Shown: positions 1 to 22,035, counted from the stretch's first letter. The stretch: DNA of 64,000 bases from Phocoena phocoena (GCF_963924675.1 NC_089220.1:160121270-160185269); one strand, 5' to 3'. A program made the numbers and translations. Notes: a model not told the origin generated them from the letters alone.

Positions 1-690
1 TTTAATTGTGATGACAGCTTATAAAGGGAGCTACATCCGCTCAATGGTGGCTGCAAGGGCAAATTAAGCAATGCAGTGCAGTAGAAAGGAAGAAATTAAT
101 CAGGACTTGTGAAGAAATTGCACATATTATCCAGTGGGAATACAAGAATACATATTCATGGGTTGTAAGTTGAAATTTCCAAGAATAACTTTCTTTGTAC
201 AAAATCCCAATCATACTTGGGCCCTCTCAGTTTGGGAGATGTAACTAATTGAATAACACTTACTGAATACTTACTTTCCTAAAAGTGACACATGCATGTC
301 AGTATTGCTTTCTGATTTCAATTTCTAAGTCAGAAAGTCTCAAGGAACAGTGCAGAATGGGAATTAAACATCATAAAGAGAAGAAACTCAATGCTGAACA
401 TCTCGAGTATCAAATATAATTCAGGAAAATTGGAAGAGTGTGAAGTCCATGTTAGAGAAATTTTTAAAGCTACTTAGGTATTATTATGGCCTGAGGTATA
501 ATGAAGTTTTTTATATAAAAATCCTGCTGGGCCAATTTAAAAAGGCTATTTTCTAGAGTAGGTTGAATGTTGTTCCCCGATTGGGGACATTAGTGACCGT
601 TGGCTTGTGGCTGCCGTTCCCCCAGCCACTGTCTTGGATGGTAGAAACAGAGACAAAATAAATGCATGGGAGAGACTGTGCTGTCTCCCC

Positions 691-911
691 CCTCCCCCCT
701 TTTTATTTAAGATTTTTTTTTTGATATGGACCATTTTTAAGGTCTCTATTAAATATGTTACAATATTGCTTCTGGCTTTTTTTTTTTTTTTTCTTCTTTT
801 TTAGTTTTTGGCTGAGAGGCATGTGGGATCTTAGCTCCCCGACCAGGGATCGAACCCACACCCCCTGCATTGGAAGGCGAAGTCTTAACCACTGGACTGC
901 TAGGGAAGTCC
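691..911 (-). mobile_element. CHR-type tRNA-derived SINE with 3' tail
   Basis: Read on the minus strand, it starts with GGGACTTCCCTAGCAGTCCA, a tRNA-like head, followed by a GGTTCGATCCC B-box-like sequence, then CTAAGATCCCACATGCC. It continues into a non-tRNA tail that includes the region around 721-775. A perfect 15-bp target-site duplication (CTGTGCTGTCTCCCC) lies at 676-690 and 912-926. This fixes the ends and shows that the tail belongs to the same insertion. It resembles the CHR-2-type SINEs of cetartiodactyls; the exact subfamily is not certain. Confidence 0.9.
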
Positions 912-2175
912 CTGTGCTGTCTCCCCTTGATGCTCTGTTTTTCTCTAGTCATCATCTTGTATTTTATTCAAAAATATAAAGTTAACTGATCCCCACCCAG
1001 AACTCTTTATTCACAGTTTTGTTACCTTGAAATTGATTTTCACTTCACACATGTAATTTCATTTCCTCCTGATTTAAATGTCAAACATAACCTCCTGATT
1101 TAAATCACAAGTGCTACTGTTTTCAGGAAAGCTATGCCAAGTAATTGTCATTTCCTTTGGCAGAAAAACCATGTTTCATGTTATATTTTTTTATATTTCT
1201 AGGACCTAGCCCAACGGTATTGCTCACTGAAGCTTACTGTGATGATCCCTATTAGCTCTGCATTGCTGTATTAGAAACAAAACAATAAGAATGTATCCTG
1301 CCTTGATGTTAATGGGTTTTCCTGAGCCTTTCTGATTACTTAGGAATACGATTATGTTATAATGTTAAGTATTTAGAAAGCAAAATATAAAAGTATATTC
1401 TGAAATAGGGGCTGGGCTTATGAAATAAGGTTTTGTATTTAGTTTTAAGGGACGTAAGGTCTAATTGAGAAATATGTATATAAAAAGATCTATACTATGT
1501 GTCTAAAGAACTCAGTGCACATGTGCCATAGGGTTTAGAGGAAGTAGGGCTATTGACTATTGGATGTTATGAAGCAGTAGAACTTGATCTGTTCTTTAAA
1601 GGAGATATAGGACTTACGCTAGTGATATTCCGGAAAGATATTCTAGGAAGAGAACATATGAAGGGAAGATGCTCCATACAAATTTGTGTGATTTGCTGAG
1701 AAATAATGAGTCAATGATTTGAAACTGAGTGTATTGGAAGATAACACTGGAGAGATGGTTAGAAAGCACTTTATGAATGGCCTCTGAGACTTCATTCAGT
1801 AAATAACAGAGAAATTGTTGAAGGTTTTCGAGAAATAATCATTGTGTTATTTAAAAAAATAACTATTATTCCTCTACTTGGACTCCCAGTCTAACTTACA
1901 GTGAATATTCTTGATCTTTTCCCCTCTGGGAACACGTATGGCTAAAGCATATCGTTCTTAAAAAAGTGCAGTCTGCTTCTCCGTGCCTTTTCTGTAAGGG
2001 GCCTTTTCCCATTTATATACATTCTTTATTCTTAGCCCTGTGGCCCTTGGAATTTTCTTTCACTGTGCTTTTTCTTATGCAAATAGTAATTGTATGTTTG
2101 TTTATTTTATTAAGCAAGTGTTTTGTTGTTGTTGTCTGTTTGTTTTTAAAGATCTGGTGTCTCCTAGGCACCACT

Positions 2176-2398
2176 CTTGGTTCTAGGCAAACTCTCTGTA
2201 AAGGGTCAGATAGTTAATATTTTGGGCACTGTGGGCCACCAAGTTTCTGCTGCAAGTATTCAGTTCTGTCATTGTAGCGTGAAAGCAGCCATAGACATGG
2301 ATAACCCAACAAGCCTGGCTGTATTCCAGAAAAGCTTCATTTGCAAAAACACGTGGCGGGTCAAAGTTTGGCCCATGGCCCGTAATTTGCCAGCCCTG
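2176..2398 (+). mobile_element. hAT-type non-autonomous DNA transposon (old copy)
   Basis: It has the layout of a widespread mammalian hAT/Charlie-class element: CTGTAAAGGGTCAGATAG near the left end, GCGTGAAAGCAGCCATAGAC in the middle, TTTGGCCCATGGCCCGTAA near the right end, and imperfect inverted ends (GGCAAAC against ATTTGCC). No clean 8-bp duplication was found. A second copy of the same family lies at 58074-58266. The family name was not fixed. Confidence 0.75.
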
Positions 2399-3589
2399 CT
2401 CTAGAGAAGCAGACAAATAAAAAATGCCTGCCATCATGGAGTTTACATTCTATTATTTTTCATATCTAAAATTCCTTCTTCTATGTTTCCTATTCATATT
2501 GTTTTGGGGGCCAGAGTCCAGAATTTTATTTCCACCTACTTGGTTGATGAGAAAGCCTCTTTATTGTAACCGTATATTATTTCCCATCATTGTACCCTAC
2601 TGATTCTAACAAATTCCCAGGAGGAAGGGAAATAGAAAAAAATCAACCGCATTTAACATCCTCCAGTTAGTAATAGGCACCCACAGATTACTTCTTCCCA
2701 ATATCTGATTGTCAACCATGAGACCTGAGGAAAAATCTCGAGTCTTTAATTAGGAAAACAGTCCTTGGTAAGAAGGAGTGTGTATGTGTATGGGTCTGCG
2801 TGTTTTAAGCTTTCTGCTGCTGCCTCCTGCTGCCAAATGCCTTACTTATTAATTGCTCTCAACTTTCTTTTTGCAGATGTGCCATCGTTTGATTTGTCTG
2901 ATTAATTTTGATTTGTATCCCAAATGATTTTTTTCAGCCATTTATCTTCAGTTTGACAGAGTATCAGGTGAAGGGTCAATACCAAACCTTTCGATTGCCA
3001 TATTGTTTCTTTTCATGACTTTTTTCCCGGACTTATTTTCTTACTTGTATTACTATCCATAAATTCTGCCACGTAAAGCTAAAAAAACAGTCACATCCCC
3101 AGAAGAATATTTTAAAAGTTTAGGTTTTGGAGTTGAAATAAAAGTGACCCTGTTGGAAAGTATATATTCCTGTGATCAGATTACTATAGAAAAGGAGTGA
3201 AATATAAATGTTTGTTTTCTGTATTGTAGATACACATATTGAACAGTTTTCCTCTCAAATAAAAACTGAAGTGTTTATAAAGTTTTTAACTATTCTGTAT
3301 ACAAGAGTAGTTAGCAAACATCTTTGGAAGGTCTTAAGGAAAAGCATACTCCTCTACTTACTTATTCAGTGAAAATCTGTGAACTTGGCTACTCTGATTA
3401 ATATTTACATGGGTTATAAATAATGTTAGTTATAACTCTTAGCTCATCTAACCTTTATTTTATTATCTTTTGCTCTATAACATCAAAAACAGACAGTTCA
3501 TCTTTTTCCAGAATTTCCAGTTAGCTGTGCTGTCTTCCCTCTTTGCGGCAGTCGGTGACAGCCTGGACCACATGCTGAGTCTTCATGTT

Positions 3590-3830
3590 ATTGGCAGAGG
3601 GGTTGTTAGGAATCACCCATGTTTTGAGGCCAGAGGTGCCTGGGACAGAATCTGGCTCTGTCTTTTGAGGAAGTGTGGTCTGGGCAAGTTAGCTTCACTT
3701 AGCCTCGGTCTTCACATCTGAGGGCTGGGGCACTCCTCTGACTTTGTCTGGTTAAAATATGAAAATACATGGACTTATAAAATACATGTAAAATACTTTT
3801 AGTGAGGTCCTTGGCAGTGGCAGCTAAGAA
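3590..3830 (+). repeat. MIR-like SINE remnant
   Basis: A degenerate core of the mammalian-wide interspersed repeat is visible: a GCCTGGGACAGAATC-like segment, then TGTGGTCTGGGCAAGTTAGC, then CCTCGGTCTTCACATCTG, in the order of the MIR consensus. No target-site duplication is left, as expected for its age. Confidence 0.6.
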
Positions 3831-6800
3831 GAATGACATTTCACCTTCCACTTTTGTTCCTGTGATATGCCGTTAAAATTTCCTCCAACTGCTGGGAGTC
3901 CTGGTTGTGTAGGCAAGTGCTCATGAGTCTGTGTAACAGTAGAAAACGATCTCTTCCATCATGAATGTGAGATGAGAATTTACTCTTATATCAGAAATTT
4001 GAGAATCCCAGTACACAGTTAGTTAGTTGGGTGTATCTGTTAATAAAGAATTACAGCCAATTTGAATTTCATGGAAACGACTCAGGTGTTAAGAAGAGAT
4101 TTATCCAAGGCTTGTATACCGTATTTCAGTTCACTGTAGAGTTTTAAAGTTGACTGTTCATTTTTAAAAGAATAAAAATGCACTTGAACTCTGTGTACCT
4201 GATTTTAATTTCAGTATTTTCCAAGAAACACAATTTAACTTTACTGAATCTGTAGTCTTTCGTCTGTAAGTTTTAGGTTGTGCATTCTCAGTTGCAGACT
4301 TGCTTTGTTCTAAGAAAGGGACATAAATGCATTTGTTTTAGAGAGGAAAGTTGTATTTTACATTTAGGTAAATCTTGCTTCTTTAAATGTAGTAGTACGA
4401 TGCCTATCATTTCTGCCCTAATCTAAAGGAATTCTCTACTTTTACTTTACCATTTTTGGGTCTATTTTATCTCATCCACTAAAGATTAAAAAAAAAAAAA
4501 GTCAAGATGTTATATTAAGTTGGCATTCTGGCTGTGGTTCTAAGGGATAGAATATAGGTCATTGCCAGCCCCCTGTTTAGTACTCAGTGAGGTGAGAGGG
4601 TCTTGCTGATGCGAGCCCATTCTGCGCATGCCTTCTCTGCCTTCACTGTATTTGTGGTGTTTCTACTATGTCACATTTTATTAAGATGAATTATGATCAT
4701 TTCCATACAGCTGGGTGGCAGTTGTGGGAGTTTACATTATCAAAGCAAAACTCAGACTTGCTCAGCCAATTTAGATGTCAATAAAACATTTGTTACTTAT
4801 TTTCAGTTTTATCATTGGCTGTAATTTATACTTAGAATTGAAAATGTTAACATGTGTGACTGAGTTTGTTTTAATTAAGTGTATAATTAGGCTAATGAAC
4901 CTTGTAAAAATGTAGTGGTGCAATCCTTAATATAATCTAAGCAGTTAAATTCCTAATTATGCATCCAAAATCATGTACAGAGATGCTGCCTTTCAATGGC
5001 TTGCTCTCTGGGGCTGTATTCTTCTTCTTTGCCCTCTTTGGGGGGTTAAGGAACATGGTACAAAAGCCATGATGAAAGACTTCAAAGAAACGTGTGTATT
5101 TACTTATTTTTTCTTTTAGGAAAATGATTCAGAAGTGGGATTTGTTCATAGTGGACGTAGTATTGTTTTCCCTAAATTTTTGAACAGGTAGAAGGACCAG
5201 GGGAGAGGAGTAGATCTGGGGACGTTTCCGATTTACCAGAAGAAATCCCCTCGTTCAGAAAGCATCTTGCCAAGTTGGGTTCACATTAGATTCACGCAGG
5301 AGGTGAAGAGGTCTGTCCCTTGTACCCCTGAGCCCTGCAGCCATGGCTTCACAGAGCCGCCCTCCCTGCTATGTTAATAATACACCTGCTCGTTCTCCTG
5401 TGCCAGCCAGCACAGCCAGGCTGGTGCTTCTGTCCCTGGACTGTTCCCCACAAGCAGAGCTTCCACCCCTCCCCCAACTCCTCTTCTTCTGCTCGCCTCT
5501 CCTGTTTTTCGCAAAGTGGCTTCTTCTTCTGATGGAAAGTGGTTGCCCTAGTAAGGAATTCTGGTACTAACTGCCAAGAAGAAAATCCACCATCCACTCC
5601 GGTAGAGCGACGTGCCAAAATGCTCTGACCTTTACGACCTTCAATTATTTTCTCTAATAAGAGTGTTATGGGAACCACAACACCATCGGTACTCATTTCT
5701 TTATTCCTTTAGAAGGAATTCTAGTTGCTGGTTGAATTTGCAGTATAGATCCCTAAAATTTGTTTCTAATTGTGCTATCCGAGTCGCCTTTCCCGGGGCG
5801 GTGGCGGGTGTGGAGACGTAACTGCTGGCACACACACGTTTTTCAGGAAGATGAAAGTCTCTGTTATTACTTCCCGTTGATTTCCCTTCAGAGGGCCCTC
5901 TTCATTCTCAGTCTGGCTGTTACGTTATCAGTTCAATTTTCCTGTAAAGTTTTTTTGATAGTTCATCCCCATTCCTTTTGTAATCACTTTCACCTAGTGA
6001 AGGAAATGAGATAATTTTGCAGATTGTACCGTTTTCCTTTTAAATTAATCCATTCTTTTGGAGAGGGTGATTCTAATAGTGTGGTCAAGTACTTAGAAAT
6101 CAGCAGGCTACTAAGTTCTCCTTAATTCAGTCTGTCCCGTTGATTCCCTGATCACTTGCTGTGTCAGTCAGGGTGAAATTCTTCCCCTTCTGCTCCTCTA
6201 CCCGTCCCCCCCAGCCCACCCCCATCAGCTCCCGCGCCTCTAGTGCTGAGAAAGAGGATTCTGAGGTTTTTGCAACTACTTTTACAACGTTGGATTCTAA
6301 AACCTCATTTAATAAATGTCTGCAACATTTCATGTAAATGCGATAGCGTATTTGTTTATCATTTGTAACATTTTTACTGTATGTTAGGGTTACTCATGCA
6401 TTTGGCCATATATGAGGGCTTGTATAGAAAGACAAGTCATTCAGTGAATGAAGCATGTCAGGCCTTTTTACTGTGGATTATTATTGTAGAATGATTCCCA
6501 TGGGAAAAAAAGTAGATTTAAGAAAAGGAAAATGATTACCTAGATGAATATAAATCTATAGACCTATTCATCTGAAAAATATTAATGCCACTTCTGTAGA
6601 ATTAAATTACGGATTTCCAAGTTATATTGTTTAAATTGTCATAGATACTGAAAGGTTCTGTTGGAGATAAATGTATAAATTTGAACAAATGACTGGTGCT
6701 AGTTACCTGCTAAGTAATTTCCATTAAACATAGTCTGTCTCTCTCTATTTCTCTAAGAATATTCTGTGGACTATTTTGGAATACACAAAACATTTCAGAA

Positions 6801-8238
6801 TACATAAAGGCATAATACTTTTCAGTCACTTTAGATCACAGAAATGTTGTAACCATATTGAGAACTCACTCATGATCTCACCAATTAAAAACTAATTAAT
6901 TAACTGGAGTGACTCTTGGTAGGGCATATTTTTACTCAGGGGCTGAATACATCAACTTGAAAGAAGCCCTGTTGGTCTCCAGAGGCAGCTTTTAGCAACA
7001 GGTGTGGTACCAAGCTGTGGCTCTGTTAAGACTGCCCATGGTGGCCAAGTCATCTTTGCCTTCCCCTGTGCTCTCACATGGCTGCTTGGATGCCAAAGTG
7101 GCCCCATGTCTTCTTCTGGTTCCACTATTACCAACAACTGTGATTTAATTTGATTTCTCTAATTATTTTGTCCCATTCAACAGAGTCATTGGTATATCTT
7201 AATGATGGGATGCTTTTGATAGAACACTTCGTTCAGTCGCCCATAGAGACAAACGAACAGTAGGGAAGCTTGGGGAGAGAGACTGTGGGCTTGGTGACAT
7301 TTTAGTGGTCACTTAAGTATTGGCGTGGCACATTAAGAGATCGCTTCCTGTCAGTTAGGAGCTCAGACAGTTAAGTTACTCATGCTGCTGTGTCAGTGTA
7401 CTTTTTCTTATCTTTGAGCTGAGAGAATTTTTATATTTATTTATCAGTGGTTCCAATATACGGTGGCAAGTAACGAAAAATAACCTACGTCATATTTTTT
7501 TTACTAGTCACCAAGCTTCTTAGACTCTTACGCTAGTAGGTGCTAATCCCCAAATAGTAACATGACAAAAGGCAATTTAAATGTTAGCTCCTCTTACTCT
7601 TGTAGGTAGGTATGCTTAACCATAGTAAAACACCATGCCTCTTTATTATATTTAATAATAAAGATTAGAATGAAGTTAAGCAGTGACTCAGTAAATGTCT
7701 ATGAAAGAAAGAAGGTTAAACTGCAAAATAACAAGAAAAAGAAAAAAAGGACCTTTGCTTTAATTCAATTCATTTCAGCTCAGTCCTGTATTTGGTATAA
7801 GTGACACCGTCATGAAAAAAAAGGATCCGAATCTGGATTTTATTTCACTTATTCTATTTTGCAAAAAGCTTATTAGAAATAGGAGGCTTGTTTGCTTCAG
7901 CTAAACTCAAGCACCCATTCATTCAGTTGTCATTTGTCAAGACCTTACTATGAGCTGAGTGCTGGAGCATGTATTGCTGAGTCCCACCTTCCCCACCTTC
8001 CAGGAGCTCACAGTGCAACAGTAGAGATAAGATGTGTGTACAAGTAACAGCAGGGGAGCGAGATCAACAACAGCGATTACTGCAAAGGTTTAAAAGAAGA
8101 AGGACGCTATCTATTGGAGTATCTTTCTACTGGAAAGCATATACAGGGTACTGCAAATTGTACTCCATTGGAAAATACAGACAGGCGATTGGAAATGATG
8201 GTATCTTCAACTTTAATTTATTCAGGATTCTAAATGCT

Positions 8239-8373
8239 GGCTTCTTTTTTTTAAAAAATTTTTTGGCCGCATTGTGCGGCGTGTGGGATCTTAGTTCCCT
8301 GACCAGGGGTTGAACCCGAACCTTCTGCATTGGAAGCACAGAGTCTTAACCGCTGGACCGCCAGGGAAGTCCC
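8239..8373 (-). mobile_element. CHR-type tRNA-derived SINE
   Basis: On the minus strand the tRNA-like head GGGACTTCCCTGGCGGTCCA is followed by a degenerate B box, CTAAGATCCCACACGCCGC and a T/A-rich tail at 8243-8260. A 9-bp duplication (CTAAATGCT) lies at 8230-8238 and 8374-8382. Confidence 0.88.
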
Positions 8374-9382
8374 CTAAATGCTAATTTCTGTATGGGCATT
8401 TTTTTTTTGTCTCTAAATATTAGGATTATGAAAGAAAATGCAAGCTTGGGACAAGCCAAAAATAAGTTCATAAAAATTTTAACATGATCATGATACAGAT
8501 TATATGCTAACCGTCAATTAAGTCAGAGCATCAGAACTAGATGGAGATTCCTATTTCGTATCAAGCTGTGTTCACATATAGTGTCTGTTATTTGTCCCAG
8601 GGTATAAAGAATGTCCATCCTGTCCATCAAGGAGTTAGTGCTCGAGACCAAGTACATTCGTGATAATTTTTTTTTTTTTTCTCCATCTTGGTCTCTAAAA
8701 GTTCATTTGGGCTTTTCTTTTGACTTGAAATTTGAGTCCACATGGAGGGGTGAATGGTGACGGGCATTATTGGAACCTGTCGCTGGCTTTCTGTTTTCTT
8801 CTGACGGGAATAATGGCAACAACTTACTAACTTTTGGGAGACCTAAGAAATTTTGAAATTCAGAACATGAGGCATTACCAAATTCAGATGCCAAGAATGG
8901 AAACTCTTCTGGTTTTGGAATCTTCCCAGTTTTCCATCTCATGTACGGGTTAGCCTCTCCTTGTTGCCTTTCCTTTCATGGAAAGGTGGGGCTGCCATCA
9001 GCACTTTACCGGCTGGCTTAAAACAGAAATCTGCCAGAGCTGCTTGCAGCCCATGCTCGTCCGTGCTGCCCACCGCCACGGCCAGGAGCCATCGGGCCGG
9101 CTCTGCCGGGAGCATTTTTAAGCATAGAGAGAAGGGTACGATTTGTTGCAGAAGCATAACACTGACACGCCGGAAACGATTGCTCATATTTATTGAAAGG
9201 ATCCCTTTCGACACACCATTTATACTGTTGTGATTTCTGTGTTGGCGTTATTTTTAAACGTCTGAATCTCAATTTAACGCACCCCTTTATTAGGCAGTCT
9301 TTGTAAGTATAATCCCGCCATTAAAGCAGTAGGGCATTGTGCACGGTGGAAATATTACATGTGTAATGATTTGCATTCTTAA

Positions 9383-17922
<8,540 letters not shown>

Positions 17923-18747
17923 TAAGAGATTTTCCAAGCAGTTCTATATTTTATATATCTTTCAGCCTTAGCATAATACAAGCATTCCTTCCTCATATTT
18001 CTTCTGTTTTGGAAACAGATATCCACAATGTTGAGTGCAAGAGTATTTGAAAATCAGATTGCAGGGATATTTTCTAGGACAGCAAATGTTTATTACTGAA
18101 CGCTTTTAGATGGACTGATTGAATACAGAGATGTCGATTATTCCATAACTGTCACTTCAGAGGCTGTTGTTGAAAGCTTGCCATCTTCTCCACTACATAT
18201 GACAAATTTTCATATTTCAAGTTTTCATGGTACGTGTAGCTAAGCCAAATAAAGATGCTTGCTTACTGTTGTATGAAAAAGAGGACCTTAATTAACTCTT
18301 ATTGAAAGTAAAAAGACCTGAGTTGCAATAAGCCCCAGGGCCATTAATTCCTAACATAGACATTATTTAGAATGATGTAAATGAAATGAAAAGGCATTTG
18401 TTTGCAAACTATTTATTTCACTTTTTATACATATGTCAGTGCATCTAAATATTAGGGGTATTTACATAGTATTTGTGTGAATGAAATCTGTATATTAAAT
18501 TGACACAGTTCTTAATGTTTTTCTGCAAAAAGTGGTAGGTTTCATTTATGTGTAGAAATAATATAATTGGAGGAATCACCTTTATCTTTTGTTTTGATGT
18601 GGTAGGAAACTTGTTTTACTTCAAGTACAAGTGGTATTTTAAATATTTCAAAACAGATTCTAGTTGGGTCATTTTAGGACATTTGACCTGTCTTTCAGAT
18701 AGCTTTTAGCTTTATCTAAACAATAATGAATCCGTATATACTAGAGT

Positions 18748-18783
18748 GGTTTTAGGGACGCAGTAGGTTTTAGGGACGCAGTT
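18748..18783 (+). repeat. 18-nt direct tandem duplication
   Basis: Two adjacent copies of GGTTTTAGGGACGCAGTA lie head to tail. The second differs only in its last base. Confidence 0.9.
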
Positions 18784-19987
18784 CCCAAATTTGTCCGATT
18801 GCTCCAATTCTCTTAGGCTAATCCTTCCAGTATGGATGTGTCATGGTTAATAAAAATTTCCTTTTATTATAAAACAGATTTTAGTCTTGGGAATATCCCA
18901 TCTCTTGGTTACACACACACTGACAATTTACTATGATTTCATGGAAATTTCAGATTGTGATAGGGCTGAAAACTGAACACTTGTGTTTTAAGTAGATTTT
19001 GAGAAATGATGAAAACGTCTTTATTTCTATTTAGAAATGTTTAATGCATTATTTCTCAATTTAAATTTGGTTTTCCATTTTCCCCCCACTGTTATCCAAT
19101 TCTGTGCTTTAAATGCCACCTGATCCTAAATCTGGAGTTGTCTCTATTAAATTGTAAATGAGCAGTTAAAAAAAAATTTTTAAAAAAGCACGAAGCTTTA
19201 GATGCGATAAAGCTTTAGTCCTTCCTCAGTGTATCTGAGCCTGGGTGATAGTTGGCATTATTAGGTTGCCAAAGCTTAAACACTGCTCTTACAGCCGTTC
19301 CCGAGTTAGTGCCAGCACAGACCAGCTTAAGGTTATTCAAGTTCTTCTGGTCCAATTTTGATCTTCCAGGCTTCTGTTTTCCCCTTCTGCTGCCTCCTTT
19401 TTTTTTTTTTTTTTTTCTTGGTTATTTAATTTATTGCTTGTGAGCTTTTCATTAAGGAGTGAGCCAGTAGGCCGTCAGTTTATTCACGTTGCAGCTGCTA
19501 TTCAAGGTTTAAAAGAAAGAAAATTCTGAAAACTTAAAGGAGTGCATTGAAAATGATCTTTCAATCCAATTAACAGAGCTCTTTTCCTCTGTTTGGGGTG
19601 TCTGTGTTTAAATTCTGTGTCTAAAACAAAATACTTTTATCAATAGGTACCCTTTTTTTTTTTATAAGTCAACCTTGTAATTATCTATTAATTAAAACAA
19701 CTCTATAATACATGAAAAAAAAATCACATTTATAACCTGTGTAATATTGTAAAGTATAATGCTCGTGGTTCAGACTGTTAATATCTGGTCTAGCTATCAA
19801 ATTACAATATACCTTATAATTTAGACTTAGTTGGGAAAATTAGAAAACAAAATTAGAAACAGTGCCAGGAATAGAAAAGCAGTTTCGTGAGATTTGTTTG
19901 CCTCCAAATAATAAATTCATGATACACTGTGAATGAGCAAGTAAAAATTTACATCTAGAACAATTTTTAATTTTAAACAACCCCGCC

Positions 19988-20013
19988 CACACACACACAC
20001 ACACACACACACA
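19988..20013 (+). repeat. CA dinucleotide microsatellite
   Basis: About 13 AC units lie between a CCCCGCCC segment and ATAAGATAATA. They sit about 190 nt upstream of the small exon e5. Confidence 0.97.
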
Positions 20014-20205
20014 TAAGATAATATAACCACATCAGTGAAAGTTCACAAGACAGAGTAATATATCAGCCATTACTATAATCACCCTCTATATATTTTGTAG
20101 ATTTTAAGAACAAACAATTTTTCCTTGAGAGTAAAGCTTTGTGTCCCTGTGTGTTGAAGATGGCTTTGGTCAGTCTGTATTTATGTTTTTCTTCAATTCT
20201 TCTAG

Positions 20206-20244
20206 AATGCAGAGCCAAGCCAGATGCAGATTCCAAAAGAAACG
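20206..20244 (+). CDS. PARD3: PARD3 exon e5: 13-residue insert between PDZ2 and PDZ3
   Basis: The exon is 39 nt, phase 0 to 0, with acceptor TTCTTCTAG and donor GTAAGAGC at 20245. It encodes NAEPSQMQIPKET, a polar unfolded segment directly after the end of PDZ2. It is short and symmetric, so it can be included or skipped without a frame change. It matches the remembered mammalian protein residue for residue. Whether it is a regulated cassette cannot be read from DNA alone. Confidence 0.95.
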
Positions 20245-21487
20245 GTAAGAGCTTTGTCTTTTGCAGGATGCAGAGATGTCGGAAACATAAATTGAACTAA
20301 CTTCTTACTAATTAATTATGAAGTTATGTGTCCTCTCTTTTCTTGGCTCATAATAGATCCTAATATACAAAGATTTAATAAATCCCAAAGTGGTCTTACC
20401 TTAAGTGACTTATTGCTACTACCCCAAATGAAGAATATTTTGTGATTATTTTTAATCAGGCAGGGATAAAAAGGAGACATTAAAGACCTGCATATTAAGA
20501 GGGAGTCAAATGGTTGAGCTTAGTAGTTTAACTTCTATCTATCTGTCTATCTATATATAGACTTCATGAGTTGTGAAGTGCTATAAGTGGCTACAAAAAT
20601 GAAAAATGAAAAAAGAAAACAATTCAGGCATAGAAAAAATAGGGAGGGCTAAAAGTACAATAAAAATGTATCATAAACATGAAAAATAAAGTATCAGCAA
20701 TTAGACTAAACATATTGTCATAATAACTTATATTTAATGAGTTATTTATTATCAGTTATTATAGTGTATTTTAAGGGGCTAATTCTCCCAACCAAAGTAA
20801 GTTTTCACAGCTCAGATTAAAAAGCAAAAAATAGATGTTTAAAAGACAAATCCTAATACAGGCTGAAAATAAAGGAACAAGTTGAGTACTAACAGGTGGT
20901 ACTAACATAATGAAAGTAAGGATTGCCATATCAGTCTCTGAACTTATCTTCTTTTTTGTGTGGGTGCCTTGCATGGGGAAAAAAGAGAGGGTGTTTTATA
21001 TTGACACATGATATCATCCAGTAGAAATTCCAACAGTCAGGATCTTTTATATATTAAACAGCACAGCACAAACACATGTCATTCCCAAACCTTTGTGAGT
21101 AAAATGAAAATTTAGCAAAACCATACCCATGGTGGGTGATGCTAATACATATTTTTCCAAAATTTGGCATGTTAGATAGACAGATAAAGAAAGAATATGA
21201 AGAAATTGAATAAAATAATTAACACTAATAATAGCATTACATAATTTAATTTTTCTTGACACATTCATAACCAGACAACTTTGAACCTAATAAACAAACA
21301 AAATGTTATTTTCAAATATTCCATCATTACAAAAATGGATGAATAATCAGACCTCAGAGGAAAATCAGTAAACAACCTTGAGAACATTACACATTCATAA
21401 GTACAGGTTGTAGGAAATTCACAGCCTTCATTTTTTACCCATTAAATCAATAGGTCTGTGATAGTTAATCAGAATCACAAGAGTATT

Positions 21488-21490
<3 letters not shown>

Positions 21491-21533
<43 letters not shown>
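21491..21533 (+). repeat. GT dinucleotide microsatellite
   Basis: An uninterrupted run of about 21 TG units follows TATTTATA. It is the longest perfect dinucleotide tract in the window and probably polymorphic. Confidence 0.97.
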
Positions 21534-21534
<1 letters not shown>

Positions 21535-21599
21535 TGTGATGGCGATAGGTATGTTGAGAGGTGAGGGGAAATTGGACAAGTTGATTCTGAAGAGGCAAG

Positions 21600-22035
21600 T
21601 GGGGCACAAGAATGATTTATTTTAAAAGACAATAATGATAGCAAAATGTACTTTAAAGCTAGAATACTTAAATAGCATGATATTGTTATAGGAACAGACA
21701 AGTAGATCATTGAAACACACTGATGATGTAAGCAGTCCCAGTGTTTACGTGTGTGTGCATGTTTGTTAAAGGAGACATTTCAAAATAGTGGTAAAGAGTG
21801 GTTTGTTTAGTGTTTAGAACAATTGGCCATTCACTTTAAAAAGTTAGATTCCTTTTTCTCAATATACACCAAAATAAATCCCAGTTAATTATGAAATTAA
21901 ACCTAAAAACATACCAAAAAGTATTGAGAAAATATGTGAAAAGTTTCTCTGTTAACTTTGGAAAGTAAATGCTCGTCCCAGCATGACAAAGCCAAATGTC
22001 CTAAGAGAGTAGATTGATAGATTTGCTTATATATA
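21600..22035 (+). mobile_element. Decayed L1 ORF2 segment
   Basis: A faint + strand match to the C-terminal part of L1 ORF2 is visible. ATAGGAACAGACAAGTAGAT is followed by ACAATTGGCCATTCACTTTA, ACACCAAAATAAATCCCAG and CCCAGCATGACAAAGCC, in the same order as in L1. Stops and indels are everywhere. It is older than the L1 copy at 24050. Confidence 0.5.

Noticed and set aside
5343..5696. Open frames on both strands (75 and 115 codons)
   Set aside because: They lie in an intron of PARD3 with no domain, no splice-site support and no similarity known to me.
8961..9272. Overlapping open frames on both strands in a C+G-rich patch just before exon e1
   Set aside because: They look like by-products of local composition. 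Neither frame resembles PAR-3, and no acceptor/donor pair in phase was found.
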